Source of the DNA: an uncultured Bacteroidales bacterium
Lineage (GTDB): Bacteria; Bacteroidota; Bacteroidia; Bacteroidales; UBA932
Direction of reading: 5' to 3'
NCBI GenBank assembly: GCA_900545245.1
Contig: UQYV01000001.1
Coordinates: forward strand, 62,001-126,000
DNA length: 64,000 nt
Positions within the stretch are counted from its first letter, which is position 1; the number at the start of each line of letters is the position of its first letter. The notes under the pieces are model-generated. The model saw nothing but the letters and a program-made list of their open reading frames with translations. It had not been told where the DNA came from and ran no database searches. Position numbers and translations under genes: made by a program. This document shows, piece by piece, positions 8,546 to 17,249 of this stretch.

Positions 8546-8599
8546 ACTTACCTTCAGTGTTATTGAAATGATGATAACGAAATTTTATATAATCTATAC

Positions 8600-10198
8600 T
8601 CATTTCAAGGAGAAATAGTGGCGGACTGTCTCTACGGATTTCTTCGGCTGGCGGAGGAAGTTGTAGAGGCCGGCGTGGCTCATGGCCATAAATGTCTTGG
8701 CAGGCTGGTCCTCGCTGTTGCGGGAGTAGGTGCGGTTGTCGTTCATTTGCCAGATTGAATAGCCTATGACATCCGGATTGTTCCAGAGGTTTTCAAAGAC
8801 ATAGCCCAGATATTCGTTCTGGAATTCTTCGGTGTTGACGTTTGCCGCCTCGTCGTGCCATCCATAGACGGCGCCGCAGCCGGTTTCAGACACCATTATC
8901 GGCTTGTCGGGGTAGCGTTGACGAAATGTCGAGATGATTGTGTCAAGATTGTCGTTGACTTTTCTCTTGAACGAGTCAGGTTCTCCTGGGAAGCATGGAA
9001 TCAGACCAGGGTAGGTATTGAACGCAACTATGTCGGTATTTTCATTGCAGATGTCTGTTTCCCAAATGTTGCAGGCGAAGGTGACAAGCTTTCCGGAATT
9101 CTCAGCCTTCACCGTGGCTATCAGCTCGTCAATCAGACACTTGCATTCCTTTGACCAGCTGCCGGGCTCGTTAAGGAAAGCGTGGATGATTACGCTCGGG
9201 TGGTTGAAACTGTTTCGAACCATGTCCCGAGTCTGCTTGATCTGTTGCTCCCGGAATTCCGGGTCGGTACAGTCCCCGACGCTCTTGGTATAGTCCTGTC
9301 CGTTGCCCCAGCCGAGGGACTCCTCCCAGACGAGCACGCCCATCTCGTCGCAGAGTTCGAGGAAGCGGTCGGCCTGCTGGTAGTGTGCCCCACGGATGAA
9401 GTTGCCTCCGAGATCCTTGAGGTGCTGCAGATCCTGAACCCACTCGATCTCGGGCACGGTAGCGCCTCCAAGAGGGCTCTGGTCGTGGCGGTTCACACCT
9501 TTGAGAAACAGTTCCTTTCCGTTGAGCCAGAGCTTTCTGTCCCGCGCCTCAATCTGCCTCACACCGAAGCGGACCTTCCTGCCATCTACCTCAATCGTAG
9601 TCATATTCGGCTCCTCGGGACTCCACAATTTGAAGTCCTTGAGAGTTTTGCGGAACTTTCGGCCTCCTTCAACCTCGACCTCGATCAGTCCTGTCCGGTA
9701 GTCTAGCGTGCGGACAAAAATCTTAGGCTCTTTCTCGACAATCCTCACTCCTCGGTAGAATCCGCCGAAGAGATAGAAGTCGTAGAACGATCTGGCGAGT
9801 TTCATCTTCTCCTTGTCGAAGCGGTTGTCAAGGGCGGCGACAATCTCGTGCTCTCCCTTGCAGAGTTTTCCGACCGGAATTTCAAGTTTCGCGTATGGAT
9901 ACGGGTATTCCCCAAGTTCGCGTCCGTCAATTGCTAACCGTCCGCGCAGTCCCATGCCCTCGATCTCCAGCACGGCATCCTTGAAGTCCTTTTCGACCGT
10001 GAAAGTCCGTCGATAGAGGGCTGTTCCGCGCTTGAGGTAGTAGTCCGGCATCATGTCCCAGCATCCCGGGACGCACATTTTGTCGTTTGCCGTGAAGTCG
10101 AGGTCATAGACCTGTTCGAGCGACTTATTCTCTTCAAATCTGAAGTCCCAGATTCCGCCGAGGGAAATGGCGGCGAGGAAAGTGAGAATGAAATTCAT
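8600..10198 (-). CDS. Glycoside hydrolase family 2 protein, copy a
   Basis: This exported GH2 enzyme of 532 residues has a short signal peptide (1-15), a jelly-roll sugar-binding domain (about 20-160), an Ig-like domain (about 160-225) and a TIM barrel (about 226-530). The acid/base is E344 in LNEPG and the nucleophile is E438 in VSETG. It lacks the extra C-terminal domains of large beta-galactosidases and resembles the compact beta-glucuronidase/galactosidase group, so substrate cannot be assigned. Residues about 68-334 are encoded by DNA that appears identical to copy b at 25167-26765, while the active-site half differs at many positions. Stop and start codons place it between the GH3 and esterase genes of locus A. 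Confidence 0.9.
   Translation of the reverse strand: MNFILTFLAAISLGGIWDFRFEENKSLEQVYDLDFTANDKMCVPGCWDMMPDYYLKRGTALYRRTFTVEKDFKDAVLEIEGMGLRGRLAIDGRELGEYPYPYAKLEIPVGKLCKGEHEIVAALDNRFDKEKMKLARSFYDFYLFGGFYRGVRIVEKEPKIFVRTLDYRTGLIEVEVEGGRKFRKTLKDFKLWSPEEPNMTTIEVDGRKVRFGVRQIEARDRKLWLNGKELFLKGVNRHDQSPLGGATVPEIEWVQDLQHLKDLGGNFIRGAHYQQADRFLELCDEMGVLVWEESLGWGNGQDYTKSVGDCTDPEFREQQIKQTRDMVRNSFNHPSVIIHAFLNEPGSWSKECKCLIDELIATVKAENSGKLVTFACNIWETDICNENTDIVAFNTYPGLIPCFPGEPDSFKRKVNDNLDTIISTFRQRYPDKPIMVSETGCGAVYGWHDEAANVNTEEFQNEYLGYVFENLWNNPDVIGYSIWQMNDNRTYSRNSEDQPAKTFMAMSHAGLYNFLRQPKKSVETVRHYFSLK
9198..9997 (-). repeat. 800-bp block shared with 25765-26564
   Basis: Line-by-line comparison finds no difference between these bases and 25765-26564 (offset 16567), including silent positions. 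Mismatches begin at 9998 and just below 9198. The block covers the jelly roll, the Ig-like domain and the start of the barrel of the two GH2 genes. Confidence 0.85.
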
Positions 10199-10229
10199 AA
10201 ATTATTGATTATTATTGTATAGAAGCTTT

Positions 10230-12539
10230 TTACATCAGAACAAACGACGCCTTGTTCTCAGTCGTAGAGTCCGGTCCTATGAAAACTTCAAATTCTCCCG
10301 GCTCACAGACATATTCCATATCCATATTCCAGAAAGACAAGGCATCGCGCTCGATTTCGAAACTCACGGTGCGGCTCTCTCCCGGTTCAAGTCTTATCTT
10401 CTCGAATCCCTTGAGTTCGCGCATAGGGCGTGACGAAGATGCTACGACATCGCGTATATACATCTGCACCACTTCCTTGCCGGCTTTTTTGCCGGTGTTT
10501 GTCACGGCGACGCTCGCGACGACCTTGCCGTCGGACGCTATTTGAGAAGAGGACAGTTCCACTGGCCCATATTCAAACTTTGTGTAGGACAGTCCGTAGC
10601 CGAAAGGATAGACGGGATCGTTGCTGATGTCGAGGTAGTTGGAACGGTATTTCCAGAACCAGTCCTCGGGATTTTTGGGTTTGTATGCCGGACGGCCGGT
10701 ATTCTTCTGCGCATAGTAGAGCGGGATTTGGCCGACTGACTGCGGGAAGGTCATAGTGAGCTTTCCTGACGGGTTCACATCACCGAAGAGCACGTCTGCG
10801 ATGGAATATGCCGCCTCGGAGCCTCCGAACCAGACATTCAAGATGGCTGGAACATTGCGGCTTTCCCAGTCTATGGCAAGGGCTCTACCATCGAAAAGCA
10901 CGAGCACTACAGGCTTGCCAGTTGCTATAAGCGCCTTGAGCAGGTCTTTCTGTACGTCCGGAATCGTGATATCCGAGCGGCAGGAGCACTCGCCTGACAT
11001 CTCGGCGGATTCCCCGAGAGCAGCCACGACGACATCCGCTCTGCGTGCGGTTGCGACGGCCTTGGCAATCATTTCCCTCTCGCTGCGGGAATCCCTGACG
11101 AGAGTCTTGCCGAACAGCGTGGAGTTCCTTTCGAGCCGCTCGTTCCTTGTCAGATTGGAGCCCTTTGCGTATAGAATCCTGACATTGCCGCCGGCAACAT
11201 CCTTCATTCCTTCAAGCAGGCTGGGATATTTGTCAAGTTCTGCGGCTCCGCACCATGTTCCAGGCATATTCCTGGCGGCGTCAGCGAGCGGCCCGATGAT
11301 GGCTATCGTTCCCTTCCTCTCAAGCGGAAGCAGGTTGTCCTCATTCTTGAGCAGCACATAAGACTCCGCCGATATTCGGCGTGCGGCTGCCTTGTGCTCT
11401 TCGCAGTACATCTTGCTCTCCACATCGTCCGGACGGCAGAACTTGTATGGGTCTCTGAACAGGCCGAGCCTGTACTTAGCCTCAAGCACCCGCCTGCATG
11501 CCCGGTCAACATCCTCCATCTTGAGCTCACCTGCTTCGACGGCGGACTTTGCCTGTGTGAAGAAAGTCTCTCCGACCATATCCATGTCGACCCCTGCCTT
11601 GAGGGCCTTGACAGCGACTTCGTGATAGTTTCCGACTCCGTGGTCAACGCATTCATTGATTGAAATGTAGTCCGTTACCACAAATCCGTTCCACCCCCAT
11701 TGTTTGCGCAGAACATCGGTCATAAGCCAGCGGTTAACGGATGCGGGCACGTCATCGACGACATTGAATGAGGTCATGAAGCTTCCGGCTCCGGCATCGG
11801 CTGCGGCCTTGTAACCCACCATATACTCGTTGAACATCTTTTGTCGGCTCATATCCACCGTGTTGTAGTCCCGTCCCGCCTCGGCAGCTCCGTAGAGGGC
11901 GAAATGCTTCACGCAGGCCATAATCTGGTCCTCCTTTTCGAAACGGTGGCCGGGCCGTCCCTGATAGCCCCAAACCATAGCTTCGGCTATCCTGGCGTTA
12001 AGATAGGGATCTTCTCCGTTTCCTTCCGCAACCCGTCCCCAGCGCGGATCCCGCCCCAGGTCAACCATAGGGCTGAATGTCCAGTTCGTGCCGTCGGCGC
12101 TGGCCTCCACTGCTGCAATGTGGGCGGATTCCTCCACTGCTTCCATATCCCATGTGCAGGAGAGGCCGAGTGGAATAGGGAACACTGTCTGATAGCCGTG
12201 GATGACGTCCATTCCGAACAGCAGTGGTATTCCAAGACGACTCGAATCGACTGCAAGATGTTGAAGTTCATATATTTTCTTATATCCCCTCGCATTTAGT
12301 ATCGCACCTGCCTCTCCTTTGATTATCCGCTCCGCGATGTTGAATGACGCTCCGGTTCCCGTGGTCATAGTCCCATGGTCGGGCATGTTCAGCTGTCCCA
12401 CTTTTTCCTCAAAGGTCATCCTCTTCATGAGTGAGGATATAAAGCGATCCATTTCTCTGTCCTGCGGCGACTTGTCCGCACATGATGTTGCGGCCAGACA
12501 TAGAGCCGCGGCAACGAATATTTTCAATGTATTCTTCAT
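10230..12539 (-). CDS. Glycoside hydrolase family 3, BglX-like beta-glucosidase lipoprotein
   Basis: This 769-residue lipoprotein has a lipobox ending at C20, so it should sit in the outer membrane or face the periplasm. The N-terminal TIM barrel holds KHFALYG and GRDYN (about 211-226) and the nucleophile D290 in FVVTDY. An alpha/beta sandwich domain and a C-terminal fibronectin III-like domain (about 660-765) follow, the full BglX layout. Family members release terminal beta-linked glucose, and some act on xylose or other sugars. Together with the GH5 encoded just upstream it would finish breakdown of imported oligosaccharides. It is in the locus A operon, 7 bp from the GH5 stop codon side. 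Confidence 0.92.
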   Translation of the reverse strand: MKNTLKIFVAAALCLAATSCADKSPQDREMDRFISSLMKRMTFEEKVGQLNMPDHGTMTTGTGASFNIAERIIKGEAGAILNARGYKKIYELQHLAVDSSRLGIPLLFGMDVIHGYQTVFPIPLGLSCTWDMEAVEESAHIAAVEASADGTNWTFSPMVDLGRDPRWGRVAEGNGEDPYLNARIAEAMVWGYQGRPGHRFEKEDQIMACVKHFALYGAAEAGRDYNTVDMSRQKMFNEYMVGYKAAADAGAGSFMTSFNVVDDVPASVNRWLMTDVLRKQWGWNGFVVTDYISINECVDHGVGNYHEVAVKALKAGVDMDMVGETFFTQAKSAVEAGELKMEDVDRACRRVLEAKYRLGLFRDPYKFCRPDDVESKMYCEEHKAAARRISAESYVLLKNEDNLLPLERKGTIAIIGPLADAARNMPGTWCGAAELDKYPSLLEGMKDVAGGNVRILYAKGSNLTRNERLERNSTLFGKTLVRDSRSEREMIAKAVATARRADVVVAALGESAEMSGECSCRSDITIPDVQKDLLKALIATGKPVVLVLFDGRALAIDWESRNVPAILNVWFGGSEAAYSIADVLFGDVNPSGKLTMTFPQSVGQIPLYYAQKNTGRPAYKPKNPEDWFWKYRSNYLDISNDPVYPFGYGLSYTKFEYGPVELSSSQIASDGKVVASVAVTNTGKKAGKEVVQMYIRDVVASSSRPMRELKGFEKIRLEPGESRTVSFEIERDALSFWNMDMEYVCEPGEFEVFIGPDSTTENKASFVLM

Positions 12540-12546
12540 ACGCAGT

Positions 12547-13791
12547 CTATTTTAACTGAAGCCCTTCCTTTACTTCCGCCCTTTCAAAGCAGTTGCGGAA
12601 CAGGCAGTTCACGAGGTAATCCTCCATCGCTTTCCTTGCCTTCTCCACATCGATATTTCCCAAGGCAATCTGAATCTGAACCGGAGTGTCGCGCTGGGCC
12701 GACACGAAGGCGGAAATCTGCTGCCAGCCTTCCGGAGTGTCGAATCCGAGCAGCGACTCCCAATTGTCCATCTTCTTGAAAGGCCAGTAGGTGTAGCCGA
12801 TTCCGGAAGACTTCATGTTTGATACAATCTGCGCCGTCATGTCCGTGCCTCCGTTCCAATGCCCGAATTCCCCGATGAAGATGGGAAGCCCGTATTTGTC
12901 GCGAAGTTCAGCGTCGCCCTTGACGACCGTGCTGCCGTAGCGGTGGCGCGTCATCAGAATCTTTGAGTCGAAGGCAAGATTTTTAAGAGGCGTGAAATCG
13001 TCATAAAAGTTCGCTCCTCCTATGATAAGGATATGATTTTTATCGACTTCCCTGATTGCTGCAGCCGCCTTCTCGAAAGTGGGCTGGAGATATGGGTAGA
13101 GGCTTTCATATTCCTTTTTTATCGGTTCGTTGAGGAGTTCATATCCGAGTATTATCGGCTCATCGGCATAGCGGGTCGCGATTTTCTTCCAGATTCTGCA
13201 AAACTCCTCCATATTTTCCTCGCTCTCGAACAGCTTCGGATAGCCATCGCTGTCGTCGATGTGAGGGGCACCGCTTTGTCCTCCCGGAGCCACGTGCATG
13301 TCCAAAATAAGGTAGAGTCCGGCTTCCTTGCACCAGGACACCACCTTGTCAATGAACTCGAATCCCATTTCAGGGCTGTTGTCACAGAGATAGAAGGTGT
13401 CGTTGAACATCTTGTAGGTCAGAGGCATACGTACTGTGTTCGCCCCGATGGAGTTGAGGTAGAGAAAGTCGTCGAGAGTGAAGTAATTCTCCATGAAGCG
13501 CTTCCACCACGAGTTCATGTACTCGTCGCCTAATATCTGTCTGAAAGCTTTGTCTGTTTCAGTGACGGAGATGTTCTTCAGCCCGAACATATATGACTCC
13601 GGTGTGAGCCAGTGGTTGAGGTTGACTCCCTTTATCGTGAAACTGCTTCCGTCCGCCTGATAGAGCTGAGTGCCCTTGACTACAACGAACTTTCCGGTAG
13701 GGTCATGCACTGGGTTCGCGTTTCCCTCGCCCTTGCCGCAGGCGACAGCCAGAACAAGAAGAATGGATGATATTATTCTCTTTTTCATCAT
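12547..13791 (-). CDS. Glycoside hydrolase family 5 endo-glycanase lipoprotein
   Basis: This predicted lipoprotein of 414 residues has a lipobox at VACGK (C18), followed by a flexible linker and a GH5 (beta/alpha)8 barrel from about residue 34. The barrel opens with KGVNLNHW. The acid/base is E222 in LLNEP and the nucleophile is E308 in FIGEFG. Conserved LILDMHVAPGG and RMP segments also fit clan GH-A. GH5 includes endo-glucanases, mannanases and exo-beta-1,3-glucanases, and the N-terminal motif resembles the exo-1,3-glucanase-type groups, but the subfamily is not certain. The frame extends to 13812; the start at 13791 avoids overlap with the upstream stop at 13796 and begins a good signal peptide. 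Confidence 0.87.
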   Translation of the reverse strand: MMKKRIISSILLVLAVACGKGEGNANPVHDPTGKFVVVKGTQLYQADGSSFTIKGVNLNHWLTPESYMFGLKNISVTETDKAFRQILGDEYMNSWWKRFMENYFTLDDFLYLNSIGANTVRMPLTYKMFNDTFYLCDNSPEMGFEFIDKVVSWCKEAGLYLILDMHVAPGGQSGAPHIDDSDGYPKLFESEENMEEFCRIWKKIATRYADEPIILGYELLNEPIKKEYESLYPYLQPTFEKAAAAIREVDKNHILIIGGANFYDDFTPLKNLAFDSKILMTRHRYGSTVVKGDAELRDKYGLPIFIGEFGHWNGGTDMTAQIVSNMKSSGIGYTYWPFKKMDNWESLLGFDTPEGWQQISAFVSAQRDTPVQIQIALGNIDVEKARKAMEDYLVNCLFRNCFERAEVKEGLQLK

Positions 13792-13795
13792 ATTT

Positions 13796-15220
13796 TTAAT
13801 TTGATTTGCCATATACCTTTATTTCCGCTATGCAGCCTTTCATGACGCCGTTGTTACCTTCCGTGCCGTTTGAACCGGCAATCATGACCTTGAGATAGCG
13901 TCCTCGGAACAGCCGTGATGGGATGCTCTGTTCCGCATTGCCGCTGTCAACGCTTGCAGCATCGACAATCTTCGTCCAGTTCGTGTGGTCATGGACGGAC
14001 TGCCCCCATACGGCCGGGTCATCGCTCACGAAAAAGCTCAGTGCGTTCAGCGCGTTGCCGGACCACATATTCTGACGCCCGATGTACCCGAAGCCGGTGA
14101 TGGTCTCCGTCCGGCCCATGTCAAAGACAAAGCAGTGGTTTTCTTGACCCTTGCATGGACTTGACGCTTCCCATGAGTAGTGCCAGTAGGAATTTATGTC
14201 ATTGTCTATCATGTAGTACGCGCTGCAATTGCCGCTGTTCTCCCATGGCTCGTGGCAGCATTCCTGCCATTTCCATTCGGTGCGGTCAAATTCCACAGGA
14301 TACTTTATTGTCGGGTCTATGAGAATGGCGCAGATCCCGTCGGATTCCGATACCTTGAACTGTGACGCGTCCGTAAGCCGGAGTGGGATCATGACGGGCC
14401 TTAGCAACTTTGAGATTCCGCCGACCGACACCTTCACGTATGCCTTCTGCTCCGTCGAGTGCAGGGAGACTGATGTAGATGCCTCATAGCCGTCGGCCGG
14501 AAGGGCGTAGTCGGTCAGGTTCACGGCATTGTATGTCTTGAGATACTCTTCATCGATGATTACCTTGGCGTCTATGTCCCACCTGTTGTCAAGCGACTTT
14601 ACCTCCACCGGTATGCTGATTTCCATCTTGTCTCCAGGCCATGTCTCGTCTATTGCCGCGCTGACGCGGTTGAGCCCGGCCCTCTCGAAACCGATTGTAG
14701 GGACGATGACATCGCTTATCTCGCACATATATGTAGCGCATTTTTCATTCACAGAAGTGCTTTCACTGCTGAGCCTGAATCCCAGGACATAGCGCGTTCC
14801 GGGATTTGACGAGCTCAGCTGTGCCAACTTTTCCGAACTGAGGGTGCAGGCGATGACCTTGTATGTCTCGCTTTCAGAGAAATCCAGAACGAGAGGCGTG
14901 TCCACGGTGTAGGTATCTTCCGGCAGAATCATGTACCTGACCGAAGCACCGCCGGCATTGAAATTCTCGTCAAGCTCGCTCTGGAGGAGTGGGGTCAGTT
15001 CTGCGTGTACCCTTGTTCCGATGTCGCTGCCGGCCTTGCAGACGGTGAAGTCGAGCGTGCGGTCGGCGGCAGTTGCATCGATGGTCACATATTCCGTGCT
15101 GCTTTCCTTGATGTAGATGATGGTCTTGTAATATTCGGGGAAGATGTCCATCTCCTTTCGTTCCGAACACGAAATGGCGAGCGCGAGGCAGGCCAATTGT
15201 ATGAATGTGAATCTTTTCAT
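13796..15220 (-). CDS. DUF1735 and discoidin-domain surface lipoprotein
   Basis: This 474-residue lipoprotein has a lipobox at AISCS (C18). A DUF1735-type beta domain occupies about residues 35-165, a middle domain of the same style follows, and a C-terminal F5/8 type C (discoidin-like) domain lies at about 310-474 with FVFDMGR...TGFGYIGR and the closing GRYLKVMI segment. Proteins of this layout next to SusD act as surface glycan-binding proteins that capture substrate for SusC/SusD. The gene is 34 bp behind SusD and just before GH5 in the same operon. Binding specificity cannot be read from sequence. Confidence 0.83.
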   Translation of the reverse strand: MKRFTFIQLACLALAISCSERKEMDIFPEYYKTIIYIKESSTEYVTIDATAADRTLDFTVCKAGSDIGTRVHAELTPLLQSELDENFNAGGASVRYMILPEDTYTVDTPLVLDFSESETYKVIACTLSSEKLAQLSSSNPGTRYVLGFRLSSESTSVNEKCATYMCEISDVIVPTIGFERAGLNRVSAAIDETWPGDKMEISIPVEVKSLDNRWDIDAKVIIDEEYLKTYNAVNLTDYALPADGYEASTSVSLHSTEQKAYVKVSVGGISKLLRPVMIPLRLTDASQFKVSESDGICAILIDPTIKYPVEFDRTEWKWQECCHEPWENSGNCSAYYMIDNDINSYWHYSWEASSPCKGQENHCFVFDMGRTETITGFGYIGRQNMWSGNALNALSFFVSDDPAVWGQSVHDHTNWTKIVDAASVDSGNAEQSIPSRLFRGRYLKVMIAGSNGTEGNNGVMKGCIAEIKVYGKSN

Positions 15221-15254
15221 TTCTTCTGATGTTTAGAAATCATGGGGCAGCCTG

Positions 15255-17210
15255 TCAGTAAAGCGGAGCCTGAACCATCTGCGGGTTGGCATACACCTCG
15301 GCATCAGGCACCGGCTGGAGGTACATCCTGTTGTGCCACATATACTGCTGCTCGATCTGCGTCCTGACGTTGAACGAGTCGAAAGAGGGATTCTTCTCCA
15401 GAACGTTGAGACCCTGATAGTTGTCGTGTCCCATATATTTTGCACCGTTCACATATCTCCTTATGTCCTCAAGACGCCAGCCCTCAAGATATAGTTCGCA
15501 GAACCTCTCTTCCAGCACGGCCTTGAGAAAGGCCTCGGAGCCACTGACTTCGGCAGCTGTGTATTCCGGGATTCCGGCTCTGCGGCGGATTCGGTTGAGG
15601 TAGTCCAGGCCCTCGGTTATGTGCCCGGTATGAGCACATGCCTCAGCGTACATGAGGTAGAGGTCTGCAAGACGGAAAACCGCCCACGGGTGGTTGGTCA
15701 TTGAACCGGTGTTGTCGTTACCCCATTTGTCATAGCGAGTGTTCGGGTGCACCAACTTCTTGTTCCAGAATCCTGTTCTGGAATTGTTGTTCACACCATA
15801 CTTATCTGTATTGTAGCCATTCTCGTCAGGGTTCAGGGCGTTGACGAAGAGCGGTGTACCGTTGGCGATTACCGGGGAGTATTCATCCCCGTCAAAAGAT
15901 ATTGCAGCATAGAACCGTGCCTCTCTGTTCGCGCAGAGGTTGATTACATTTTCCTGACTTCCTTCGAAACCTGCCCGTCTGAACCAGTCTCCCTCGCTAG
16001 GAAAGACAGGATCATCGGCCGGGCGCCTTCCGTTTTTCGTGAAGAAGGACTCTACGCTCTGAAGCGTCGGGTTTATCATTCCCCAGCCTCCTGCCGGCTG
16101 CCCGTTCTCCTTCACGAGCACATAGTGGGGATATGACGCCCATGAGCAAATCTCGTTCGTGAGCCACAACATTCCCCAAAGGATCTCCTTGTTTCCCTGA
16201 TTGGGACGCGCTACACTGAGGTAGCGAAACATCATGGTCCTTTTTGCAATCTCTTTCCTCGCCGACTCGTCCGTCACAGGTATCCTTGGAAGCGAAATGC
16301 CGTCGGCGGCTCTGAGAACCTCCGAATCCTCAACGGAAAAGAGCCTGTGCCCGTTCTCTTCAGCCTCCTCAATGGCTTCAAGACAGGCTTTCTCGGCCCG
16401 TTCCCATTTTGTCGGGTCGTAAGTTCTGGAGACTAACTCATGACCGTAGCCCGGGGTCTCGAAGTTCTCGTTCTTCCATGACTTGTCGTAGAACGAACCA
16501 TTCCACAATGGCGACGCGGCAAGCACGAGCACCTTGGCCTTGAGCACCTTTGCGGCGAGCTTGGTCGCGCGTCCGTAGTAGCGGGCGTTGTTGTCGAAGC
16601 CTGTCTCCAGTTCAGGATAGGCCTCGTCGCATAGTCGAACTACATAGTCAGTGCACGCGTCGAAATGCGAACGTCCGGGAATATGCTCTTTGGACGTTGA
16701 CATCGGGAGCTGCTCATCAATGATCGGAATCGGACCGCAGGCCGACATCAGTTTGTAGTGGTAATAGGCCTTGAGGAACTTCGCCTCCGCAAGGTATGCA
16801 GTCCTGTCGCTGTTCGTGAGGTTTTTCACCTCCGTTGCCCGGAGGTCGGCAATAAACTTGTTGCAGTAGCCTATTCCGGTGTAGTAGTCGCTCCACACTC
16901 CTCCGTTTGCAGCCACGTTGAAACCGGTAATTTGGTTGCACTGCTGCTTGCGGAAGTTGTCATACACCGTCTCCGGTCCCACAATCTCATCGCTTCCGAA
17001 AGCCAGCGTGTTGTAGGATAGGACCTTCGTGTTCTTGTTCTGAAGGGTTCCGTAGCATCCGTACAGATATTTCAGCGCGTCCTCGGCTTCCAGAAGAAAA
17101 TCGTCCGGTCCCTCGGTCTCCGGCGGTACCACGTCCAAAAATCCGCAGGAAGGAACTGCCGCAGTCAGGGAAAATAAAAGGAATAAATATGGCAATTTAT
17201 TGTGTCTCAT
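15255..17210 (-). CDS. SusD/RagB family nutrient-binding lipoprotein (locus A)
   Basis: This 651-residue outer-membrane lipoprotein has a lipobox at PSCGF, followed by the LDVVPP and ALKYLYGCYG segments found at SusD N-termini. TPR-like helices and the C-terminal SusD domain with the typical NRIRRRAGIPEY and LEERFCELYLEGWRLEDIRRY blocks follow. The sequence ends in the usual YANPQMVQAPLY tail. SusD caps the SusC channel and hands glycans to it. It follows susC by 39 bp and belongs to the same operon. Family identity is very secure; ligand identity is not. Confidence 0.95.
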   Translation of the reverse strand: MRHNKLPYLFLLFSLTAAVPSCGFLDVVPPETEGPDDFLLEAEDALKYLYGCYGTLQNKNTKVLSYNTLAFGSDEIVGPETVYDNFRKQQCNQITGFNVAANGGVWSDYYTGIGYCNKFIADLRATEVKNLTNSDRTAYLAEAKFLKAYYHYKLMSACGPIPIIDEQLPMSTSKEHIPGRSHFDACTDYVVRLCDEAYPELETGFDNNARYYGRATKLAAKVLKAKVLVLAASPLWNGSFYDKSWKNENFETPGYGHELVSRTYDPTKWERAEKACLEAIEEAEENGHRLFSVEDSEVLRAADGISLPRIPVTDESARKEIAKRTMMFRYLSVARPNQGNKEILWGMLWLTNEICSWASYPHYVLVKENGQPAGGWGMINPTLQSVESFFTKNGRRPADDPVFPSEGDWFRRAGFEGSQENVINLCANREARFYAAISFDGDEYSPVIANGTPLFVNALNPDENGYNTDKYGVNNNSRTGFWNKKLVHPNTRYDKWGNDNTGSMTNHPWAVFRLADLYLMYAEACAHTGHITEGLDYLNRIRRRAGIPEYTAAEVSGSEAFLKAVLEERFCELYLEGWRLEDIRRYVNGAKYMGHDNYQGLNVLEKNPSFDSFNVRTQIEQQYMWHNRMYLQPVPDAEVYANPQMVQAPLY

Positions 17211-17249
17211 TGTCTTATATCTTATTGTGTGTCGTCACCTCGTTTTTCG